Positions 1-5,496 of a stretch of 5,983 bases of DNA are shown piece after piece. A model generated the notes under the pieces. The model searched no databases, had not been told where the DNA came from, and saw only the letters and a program-made list of their open reading frames with translations. The translations under genes were made by a program, and so were the position numbers. Source of the DNA: Bradyrhizobium sp. GTDB lineage: Bacteria; Pseudomonadota; Alphaproteobacteria; Rhizobiales; Xanthobacteraceae. Each line of letters begins with the position of its first letter. The first letter of the stretch is position 1. Location of the stretch: NCBI GenBank assembly GCA_028290165.1, contig JAQGKJ010000889.1, forward strand, positions 1-5,983, given 5' to 3'.

Positions 1-53
1 TAGGAATTGAAGACATATATGAGTGTAGGTCCGATTTGACGTCACAAAACAAT

Positions 54-143
54 CGTCATGCCCGGGCTTGTCCCTGGCATCAACGTCTGAACTTTTTAGC
101 CACACCAAAGACGTGGATGGCCGGGACAAGCCCGGCCATGACG
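54..143. repeat. REP-like palindromic repeat pair downstream of the operon
   Basis: Two 35-nt arms, 54-88 and 109-143, are inverted copies of each other and match at 31 of 35 positions, separated by a 20-nt spacer. Each arm also folds on itself. The right arm forms a 9-bp stem (117-125 with 131-139) around a 5-nt loop. The left arm forms a similar stem around 67-71 with one mismatch. The outer ends are CGTCATG and CATGACG. This is the layout of REP/BIME-type intergenic repeats, and the core (GCCCGGGCTTGTCCC) is of the kind found many times in Bradyrhizobium-type genomes (recalled, not searched). It lies 60 nt past the stop of the last gene, so it could stabilise the 3' end of the mRNA or assist termination. 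There is no T-run to make it a classical intrinsic terminator. Confidence 0.85.
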
Positions 144-153
144 GAGGGTGCGT

Positions 154-190
154 CGTCATTCCGGGATGGTGCGTTAGTTAGCACCCGACC
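154..190. repeat. Possible half-unit of a second palindromic repeat
   Basis: The stretch starts CGTCATTCCGGGATGG and contains a small hairpin, GGTGC (168-172) pairing with GCACC (181-185) around an 8-nt loop. CGTCATTCCGGG is the usual outer end of another intergenic palindrome family that I recall from Bradyrhizobium-like genomes. The matching far arm, which should end in CCCGGAATGACG, is not seen here, so this would be a truncated copy. It lies 14 nt beyond the stop of the SDR gene. The 5-bp stem is too weak, and lacks the T-run, to call it a terminator. The remaining gene-free bases (1-53 and 191-203) show nothing I can assign. Confidence 0.4.
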
Positions 191-203
191 AAGCATGACC
201 ACT

Positions 204-1121
204 TCAAAGCTTCACGCCCGCCCTTGCCGCGGCCTGGCCGACATATTTTTGCGTCTGCTGGAACGCGCCCTCGAGCGCCCTCGCCTTCGACATATCGCTG
301 ATCTCGGCGAAATGCGCTGATACTGCCTCGGGCGTCCAGTCGGATTGAGCCAAGTTGATGCCTTCGGTTTCCATGATCTTGATCATGGCAAACGAACCCG
401 CGCCCGCGCCCATGATAGTGCGGGTCGGTGCGTCCTCGCCGAGCAGATAAAGCACGGCCGGCGTGATCGCTTCCGGCTTCATCAAAGCAAGTGCCTGCGG
501 CGGCAGCAGTTCTTCCGTCATCCGCGTCGCCGCCGTCGGCGAAATCGTGTTGACTCGGATGTTGTTCTTGCGGCCTTCCTCGGCCAGCACGTTCATCAAG
601 CCAATCATGCCGGTTTTTGCCGCACCGTAATTGGCCTGGCCGAAGTTGCCGTAAAGTCCCGACGATGAGGTGGTGACGACGATGCGGCCGTAGTTGCGCT
701 CGCGCATGCCGTCCCACACCGCCTTGCAGCAATAAAAGGTGCCGTTGAGATGCACATCGAGCACCTTTGCAAAGTCCGCGATCTCCATTTTCGTAAACGA
801 TTTGTCGCGCAAGATGCCGGCATTGGCGCAGAGCAGATCGACGCTGCCCCATTCTTTGGTGGCGCGATCGACCATCGCCTTCACCTGCTCGAAGTTCGAG
901 ACATCGGCACCGTCGGCCATCGCCACGCCGCCGGCCTTGCGAATTTCCTCGACCACGGCTTGCGCAGGCGTCAGCGACCCGCCGGTGCCATCGCGCGCCC
1001 CGCCGAAATCGTTGACCACGACCTTCGCGCCGCGGCTCGCCAGGCCCAGCGCATGCGCGCGTCCAAGACCATTGCCCGCGCCGGTGACGATGGCGACGCG
1101 TCCGTCAAACCTGATTGTCAT
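204..1121 (-). CDS. SDR oxidoreductase, (3R)-hydroxyacyl-CoA dehydrogenase-like
   Basis: A 305-residue short-chain dehydrogenase/reductase, probably an NAD(P)-dependent cytoplasmic enzyme oxidising a 3-hydroxyacyl-CoA. Seen: the Rossmann motif TGAGNGLG at residues 13-20, the NAG motif at 100-102, and the catalytic set S152, Y165, K169 in the stretch GNFGQANYGAAK. That stretch, with GRIVVTTSSSG before it, closely resembles the dehydrogenase domain of peroxisomal multifunctional enzyme type 2 (HSD17B4), where Ser, Tyr and Lys have the same spacing. The protein continues about 55 residues beyond the roughly 250-residue SDR core, also as in that group. I chose the ATG at 1121: it directly precedes the Rossmann fold and has GGGA (1131-1134) 9 nt upstream. 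The frame stays open to a TTG at 1181, but the extra 20 codons come from a palindromic repeat. It is the last gene of the cluster. The exact substrate is not shown; a hydroxysteroid or branched-chain substrate is possible. Confidence 0.9.
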   Translation of the reverse strand: MTIRFDGRVAIVTGAGNGLGRAHALGLASRGAKVVVNDFGGARDGTGGSLTPAQAVVEEIRKAGGVAMADGADVSNFEQVKAMVDRATKEWGSVDLLCANAGILRDKSFTKMEIADFAKVLDVHLNGTFYCCKAVWDGMRERNYGRIVVTTSSSGLYGNFGQANYGAAKTGMIGLMNVLAEEGRKNNIRVNTISPTAATRMTEELLPPQALALMKPEAITPAVLYLLGEDAPTRTIMGAGAGSFAMIKIMETEGINLAQSDWTPEAVSAHFAEISDMSKARALEGAFQQTQKYVGQAAARAGVKL

Positions 1122-1147
1122 GATTGCAGTTCCCGAATTTTTCTTTT

Positions 1148-1246
1148 CGTCATGCCCGGACTTGATCCGGGTATCCATCAAGAGAAATGTGATGAAGGTT
1201 CATTTTTGATCAGTGATGGATTGCCGGGTCAAGCCCGGCAATGACG
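1148..1246. repeat. REP-like palindromic repeat pair between MaoC and SDR genes
   Basis: Arms 1148-1180 and 1214-1246 (33 nt each) are inverted copies matching at 27 of 33 positions, with a 33-nt spacer. The right arm forms its own perfect 9-bp hairpin (1220-1228 with 1234-1242, loop TCAAG). The left arm forms a 6-bp hairpin (1155-1160 with 1166-1171, loop CTTGA). It belongs to the same family as the element at 54-143, sharing CGTCATG, the CCGGG core and the CTTG loop. It nearly fills the 135-nt gap between the MaoC stop and the SDR start, leaving 10 nt on one side and 26 nt on the other. In the transcript it would be a strong structure ahead of the SDR ribosome binding site, so it could lower or uncouple expression of the last gene. 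That effect is inference. Confidence 0.85.
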
Positions 1247-1256
1247 GGCTGTGGGC

Positions 1257-1736
1257 TCAAGCAAAATAGATCAGGCCGATCCAGTCGGCCACCAAAGCGG
1301 GTTTTTCCTCGCCCTCGATTTCCACGGTCACATTGGTGCGCGACAGCAATTCCGTCGGCTTGCGCAACTTCGCTTCTGCCAGCATGAAGCGGCCGCGGAC
1401 CCGCGAACCCGCCCGGACCGGCCAGATGAAGCGCAGCCTGTCGAAACCGTAATTGACGCCCATGGTGGTGCCCTCGATCACCGGCATTACCTCATATGAC
1501 ATGATGCTCAGCAGCGACATCGTCAGAAATCCATGCGCCACGGTGGTGCCGAACGAGGTCTCGCGCCTGGCGCGCTCGGGATCGACATGGATGAACTGGT
1601 GATCCTCGATCACATCGGCATAGACATCGATCCGGTTCTGATCGACCAGATGCCATGAGGACACGCCGACTTCACGGCCGACCATGCTCTGGTAGGCTGC
1701 AAGCGAAACCGGCGGTTTCTTCCAGACTTCATTCAT
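1257..1736 (-). CDS. MaoC-type single hot-dog enoyl-CoA hydratase (HtdZ/NodN-like)
   Basis: A 159-residue single hot-dog protein of the MaoC dehydratase family. Members hydrate trans-2-enoyl-CoA to (R)-3-hydroxyacyl-CoA, or run the reverse reaction. The hydratase motif appears as EDHQFIHVDPERA, with the likely catalytic pair D45 and H50, followed by FGTTVAHGFLTMSLL (62-76). The classical R-hydratase motif reads GDxNPxH. Here G, N and P are replaced by E, Q and F, as far as I recall the pattern of the Rv0130/HtdZ and NodN subgroup, whose length (about 150 residues) also fits. The ATG at 1736 lies 3 nt after the TGA of the ligase gene, so translation is probably coupled. A weak GTGGA (1747-1751) sits 10 nt upstream, inside the ligase gene. 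Between a CoA ligase and an SDR, a role in hydrating the acyl-CoA product is plausible. Substrate chain length cannot be read from the sequence. Confidence 0.88.
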   Translation of the reverse strand: MNEVWKKPPVSLAAYQSMVGREVGVSSWHLVDQNRIDVYADVIEDHQFIHVDPERARRETSFGTTVAHGFLTMSLLSIMSYEVMPVIEGTTMGVNYGFDRLRFIWPVRAGSRVRGRFMLAEAKLRKPTELLSRTNVTVEIEGEEKPALVADWIGLIYFA

Positions 1737-1739
1737 TGG

Positions 1740-3476
1740 TCAGTTGTCCACCGACCCGGCCGGCCGCCCCTGGTTCACTTCATGAAAATCCTCGTCGCGG
1801 AATTCATGGCCGCGCAGAGAATCCTCGCGATCGTTGTCGTGCTCGAGGCGGCGCAGCTGCACACGGCGGATTTTTCCGGAAATCGTCTTCGGCAATTCGG
1901 TCACAAGCTCGATCTTGCGGATGCGCTTGAACGGCGCCAGCCGCGTATGCAGATGCCGGAAGATCGACAGCGCGGTCTCTGGCGAGCGCTCCGCGCCCGA
2001 CACCAGCAGCACATAGGCTTTGGGGATGGCAAGCCGGATCGGATCGGGGCTGGGAACGACCGCGGCCTCCGCGACCGATTCATGCTCCAGCAAAATGCTC
2101 TCGAGCTCGAACGGGCTGATGCGGTAGTCAGATGATTTGAACACGTCATCCGAGCGGCCGACAAACGTCAGGTAGCCCTCGTCATCGGCAAATACCACGT
2201 CGCCGCTGCGATAGAGATCGCCATCTGCGCCGCTCAATTTGCCGTCGTCGCCCTGATAGCCCTGCATCAGGCCCGCGGGCCTGTCCGCGCCAAGCACCAG
2301 AGTGACCTCGCCCTCCTTTGTCACGTGTCCGTCGTTGTCAGTGATCTGCACGCGGTAGCCGGGCAACGGACGGCCCATCGATCCGACTTTTAGCTTTTGC
2401 CCCGGCGAATTGCCGGCGAGCGCCGTGGTTTCGGTCTGGCCGTAGCCGTCGCGGATCGTCAGGCCCCAGGCGCTGCGCACCTGATCGATCACCTCGGGAT
2501 TGAGCGGCTCGCCGGCGCCGCAAACCTCGCGCAAACTGACCTTGAAGGTCGCAAGCTTCTCCTGAATGAACAGCCGCCACACCGTCGGCGGCGCGCAAAG
2601 AGTAGTTACGCCGCAGCGGCCGATGGTCGCCAAAAGTCCCCTGGCGTCGAACCGCGGCTGATTGACCACGAACACCGTGGCGCCGGCATTCCAGGGCGCG
2701 AAGAAACAGCTCCAGGCGTGCTTGGCCCAGCCCGGCGAGGAGATGTTGAGATGGATATCGCCGGGCTGCAGCCCGAGCCAGTACATCGTCGACAGCCCGC
2801 CGACGGGATAGCTGCGCTGGCTGTGCCGCACCAGTTTTGGTTTTGCCGTGGTGCCCGAGGTGAAATACAGCAGCATCGGGTCGTCTGATTTCGTCGGCCC
2901 ATCAGGCTTGAAGGTGTCCGGAAAATCTGCCGCCTGCTCGTAGGGCAGCCAGCCCTCTTGCTTCGACGACGCGCCGACCACAACGCGAATAAGATTGTCT
3001 CCGCCGAGGCCCGCAAATTTGGCGACCTGGTCCTGCGTCGCCACCACGACTTTAGCCCGCCCGCGATCGAGCCGGTCGCGCAGTTCGTCCGGCGTCAATA
3101 GCGTGGTCGCGGGGATCACCACCACGCCAAGCTTCATCGCCGCCAGCACGGTCTCCCACAGCGGGATGACATTGCCGAGCAGGAGCAGCAGATGATCGCC
3201 CCGTTTCAGCCCCTGCGCGCGCAGGAAGTTTGCCACCTGGTTGGAACGGCGGGACAATGCCTCGAACGAGAGTTTTGTCTCGCGGTTGCTGCCGGCATCG
3301 ACGATCCACAGCGCCGGGAGGTCTTTGCTATCGGGATTGCGCGCCAGCTCCGCGTCGAACCAGTCCAGCGCCCAGTTGAATGACGCCTGATCAGGCCAGC
3401 GGAAATCGGCGACGGCCGCGTCGTAATCCGTCCGGTGCTTCAGTAGGAATGCGCGCGCTTCCTGGAATGTCGTCAT
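1740..3476 (-). CDS. AMP-forming acyl-CoA synthetase (medium-chain ACS-like)
   Basis: A 578-residue member of the acyl-adenylate-forming (ANL) superfamily, expected to activate a carboxylic acid with ATP and CoA, giving acyl-CoA, AMP and PPi. All core motifs are visible: the P-loop YFTSGTTAKPK (204-214), GYGQTET (344-350), YRSGD (422-426), the hinge region starting GRSDD (440-444), and PKTISGKIRR (529-538) with the catalytic lysine K535. The hinge segment reads SSDYRISPFELE, with Asp where many medium-chain synthetases have Gly. A charged tail of about 36 residues follows the last motif. The start at 3476 is chosen because MTTFQEARAFLL begins the normal N-terminal domain and lies 7 nt after the mmsB stop. 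The frame stays open for 50 more codons, but those overlap mmsB and look like out-of-frame translation. The Shine-Dalgarno is weak (GGGG at 3493-3496, 16 nt away), so coupling to mmsB is likely. The acid activated is unknown; a medium-chain, branched or aromatic acid are all possible. Confidence 0.92.
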   Translation of the reverse strand: MTTFQEARAFLLKHRTDYDAAVADFRWPDQASFNWALDWFDAELARNPDSKDLPALWIVDAGSNRETKLSFEALSRRSNQVANFLRAQGLKRGDHLLLLLGNVIPLWETVLAAMKLGVVVIPATTLLTPDELRDRLDRGRAKVVVATQDQVAKFAGLGGDNLIRVVVGASSKQEGWLPYEQAADFPDTFKPDGPTKSDDPMLLYFTSGTTAKPKLVRHSQRSYPVGGLSTMYWLGLQPGDIHLNISSPGWAKHAWSCFFAPWNAGATVFVVNQPRFDARGLLATIGRCGVTTLCAPPTVWRLFIQEKLATFKVSLREVCGAGEPLNPEVIDQVRSAWGLTIRDGYGQTETTALAGNSPGQKLKVGSMGRPLPGYRVQITDNDGHVTKEGEVTLVLGADRPAGLMQGYQGDDGKLSGADGDLYRSGDVVFADDEGYLTFVGRSDDVFKSSDYRISPFELESILLEHESVAEAAVVPSPDPIRLAIPKAYVLLVSGAERSPETALSIFRHLHTRLAPFKRIRKIELVTELPKTISGKIRRVQLRRLEHDNDREDSLRGHEFRDEDFHEVNQGRPAGSVDN

Positions 3477-3483
3477 CGCGTTA

Positions 3484-4374
3484 TCAGTTTTTCCCCGCAA
3501 GACCGCGGACGTACTGGATGATCCCGGAAAAATCCAGCCCGCCATGTCCCGCGGCATCAAACGCCTTGTAGATTTCCTGCGCGTGCTTGCCGAGCGGCGT
3601 GGCCGCACCTGCCGCCTTGGCCGCATCCTGCGCCAGGGTTAAGTCCTTCACCATCAGGGTCGATGCAAAGCCCGGTTTATATTCGTTGTTCGCGGGCGAG
3701 GTCGGCACCGGACCCGGCACTGGGCAATAAGACGTCAGCGACCAGCATTGTCCCGACGAGGTCGAGGCGACGTCGAACAGCGCCTGATGCGACAGCCCCA
3801 GCCTTTCCGCGAGCGCAAAGGCTTCGCTGACCGCGATCATGGACACGCCGAGGATCATGTTGTTGCAGATTTTCGCGGCCTGGCCCGCGCCGGCGCCGCC
3901 GCAATGCACGATTTTCTTGCCCATCTTTTCCAGCATCGGTTTTGCAGCGGCAAATGCTTTTTCCTCGCCGCCGCACATGAAGGTCAGCGTCGCGCCTTTC
4001 GCGCCGCCGGTGCCGCCGGAGACCGGCGCATCGACCGAGGCGACGCCATGCTTCGCCGCCAGCGCATGCGCCTCTTTGGCGCTTTCGACATCGATGGTCG
4101 AGCAATCGATGATCAAAGCCCCTTTGGACATCGACGGAATGACGTCGGTCCACACCGACAGCACATGCTTGCCGGCCGGCAACATGGTGACGACGACGTC
4201 AGCGCCTTTGACCGAGCCGACCGAACTGTCGGCGATGGCAGCGCCATCGGCTTTCGCCTGCTCGCGCGAGGCGGCCACCAGATCGAACGCGATGACTTTG
4301 TGGCCGGCTTTCACCAGATTGGCCGCCATCGGCCCACCCATATTGCCGAGCCCGATGAATGCGATATTTGCCAT
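3484..4374 (-). CDS. mmsB: 3-hydroxyisobutyrate dehydrogenase
   Basis: A 296-residue NAD-dependent beta-hydroxyacid dehydrogenase that oxidises 3-hydroxyisobutyrate to methylmalonate semialdehyde in valine breakdown. Seen: the N-terminal Rossmann motif GLGNMG (8-13), the substrate-binding segment DAPVSGGTGGA (115-125), the catalytic lysine K168 in GQAAKICNNM, and MVKDLTLAQD (241-250). The segment SSGQCWSLTSYCPVPGPVP (206-224) is characteristic of true 3-hydroxyisobutyrate dehydrogenases as opposed to tartronate semialdehyde reductases or glyoxylate reductases. The length is normal for the family (about 295). The ATG at 4374 is backed by a strong Shine-Dalgarno, GGAGG at 4384-4388. Its neighbour upstream is the hydrolase that releases its substrate, which strengthens the call. 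The usual partner mmsA (methylmalonate semialdehyde dehydrogenase) is not in the window. Confidence 0.95.
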   Translation of the reverse strand: MANIAFIGLGNMGGPMAANLVKAGHKVIAFDLVAASREQAKADGAAIADSSVGSVKGADVVVTMLPAGKHVLSVWTDVIPSMSKGALIIDCSTIDVESAKEAHALAAKHGVASVDAPVSGGTGGAKGATLTFMCGGEEKAFAAAKPMLEKMGKKIVHCGGAGAGQAAKICNNMILGVSMIAVSEAFALAERLGLSHQALFDVASTSSGQCWSLTSYCPVPGPVPTSPANNEYKPGFASTLMVKDLTLAQDAAKAAGAATPLGKHAQEIYKAFDAAGHGGLDFSGIIQYVRGLAGKN

Positions 4375-4383
4375 GTCTGTTTC

Positions 4384-4388
4384 CCTCC
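4384..4388 (-). promoter_or_regulatory. Shine-Dalgarno site of mmsB
   Basis: On the minus strand this reads GGAGG, 9 nt before the mmsB ATG, in the 27-nt gap after the hydrolase stop. It is the strongest ribosome binding site in the window. It suggests that mmsB is translated independently rather than only by read-through from the hydrolase. Confidence 0.8.
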
Positions 4389-4401
4389 GCTTGAGGTGTT
4401 T

Positions 4402-5496
4402 CTATTTTGTTTTGTCGAACACCAGTTCGTCGGCGCCGATTTCGGCAAAGTAAGGCGCCACCATTTCGGGCGTCACATCCGCGATCCGCGGCGGCGACCA
4501 GCGGGGACTGCGATCCTTGTCGATCACCGCCGCACGCACGCCTTCGCGAAAATCGTCGCTTTTGAACACTTCCAGTGCGGCGCGATATTCCCGCACCAGG
4601 CATTGTTCCAGCGAGGACGACGCCCGCGCCAGCCGCAGCAGTTTTAGGGCGACCACCATGCCGCGCGGCGACTTCTCGTTCAACGTCTTCAATGTCGATT
4701 GCGCCAGCTCCGAACCGTCGCGCTGCAGGTCCGCGACGATATCCTGTATCCGGTCATGGGCAAACCAGGCGTCGATCTGCGACCGCAACGCCGCGACGGG
4801 CCCGGCGGTTTCACCTGTAGCGAAATGATCGATCGCGGCTTTCACATCTTTTGAATTCACGCCGGCGCGAAGGTTGACGAGCGTCTCACGCAGTGCCGCA
4901 AGTTTGTTTGAGGGCACGACCGCGTCGGCAAAGCGGGCATGGATCGCATCCGGACCGTTCATGGTCTGACCGGTCAATCCGAAATAAGTCCCGATTTCTC
5001 CCGGCGAGCGCGACAGCAACCAGGTGCCGCCGACATCCGGAAAGAACCCGAGGCCGACTTCGGGCATCGCAAGCTTTGTCTTCTCAGTGACAACGCGGTG
5101 ACTGCCGTGCGCGGAAAGCCCGACGCCACCGCCCATCACCAGCCCATCCATGAATGCGACATACGGTTTCGGAAACTTCGCGATGCGCGCATTCATGATG
5201 TATTCCTGGCGCCAAAAGACCTTGCCGAGATCGCCCCCGGCACGAGAACTCTCATAAAGCCCTCGGATGTCTCCGCCCGCGCTCAGCCCGCGTTCGCCCG
5301 CGCCTTCCAACAGCACCAATGCAACGTCCGGATCGGCCTCGAACTGATCCAATGCCGCATCTACCCCGAGCGACATTTCCGGCGTCACGGCATTGATGGT
5401 TTTCGGCCGGTTGAGCCGGATCACGCCGACCGCGCCCTCGCGCCGCGCGATCAGGTCGGGCTCGGGGCCCGCGACAGCCGCAGCTCGCGCCGTCAT
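4402..5496 (-). CDS. 3-hydroxyisobutyryl-CoA hydrolase (crotonase fold)
   Basis: A 364-residue crotonase-superfamily protein that hydrolyses 3-hydroxyisobutyryl-CoA to 3-hydroxyisobutyrate and CoA in valine catabolism. It is about 100 residues longer than ordinary enoyl-CoA hydratases, as hydrolases of this type are. Oxyanion-hole segments are SAGGDI (72-77) and MGGGVGLS (121-128). The segment MPEVGLGFFPDVGG (144-157) is the signature of this hydrolase group, with E146 and D154 spaced 8 apart as in human HIBCH (E169, D177 as I recall). The C-terminal region also fits the family, with FREGVRAAVIDKDRSPRW at 316-333. The ATG at 5496 overlaps the TGA of the preceding dehydrogenase gene as ATGA, and GAGGA (5503-5507) lies 6 nt upstream. 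The open frame upstream of that is out-of-frame sequence of the dehydrogenase gene. The stop is TAG. Automated pipelines often name such genes enoyl-CoA hydratase; the active-site segment argues for hydrolase. Confidence 0.93.
   Translation of the reverse strand: MTARAAAVAGPEPDLIARREGAVGVIRLNRPKTINAVTPEMSLGVDAALDQFEADPDVALVLLEGAGERGLSAGGDIRGLYESSRAGGDLGKVFWRQEYIMNARIAKFPKPYVAFMDGLVMGGGVGLSAHGSHRVVTEKTKLAMPEVGLGFFPDVGGTWLLSRSPGEIGTYFGLTGQTMNGPDAIHARFADAVVPSNKLAALRETLVNLRAGVNSKDVKAAIDHFATGETAGPVAALRSQIDAWFAHDRIQDIVADLQRDGSELAQSTLKTLNEKSPRGMVVALKLLRLARASSSLEQCLVREYRAALEVFKSDDFREGVRAAVIDKDRSPRWSPPRIADVTPEMVAPYFAEIGADELVFDKTK

Noticed and set aside
36..44. TTGACGTCA, a possible -35 element or an 8-bp palindromic operator (TGACGTCA)
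   Set aside because: No -10 element lies at a fitting distance, since the downstream sequence is the GC-rich repeat. An 8-bp palindrome alone is compatible with chance.
168..185. Hairpin as an intrinsic terminator for the operon
   Set aside because: The stem has only 5 bp with an 8-nt loop and there is no T-run on the minus-strand side. It is better explained as part of a truncated palindromic repeat.
3477..3626. A 50-codon N-terminal extension of the acyl-CoA synthetase
   Set aside because: It lies wholly within the mmsB coding region in another frame, is Arg/Ser-rich and has no similarity to the ligase N-terminus. The start at 3476 fits the family and the 7-nt spacing.
3748..4647. A 299-codon open frame on the plus strand opposite mmsB and the hydrolase
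   Set aside because: Its translation is rich in Arg, His and Gly with no recognisable domain. It lies antisense to two well-supported genes and matches the long shadow frames expected in high-GC coding DNA.
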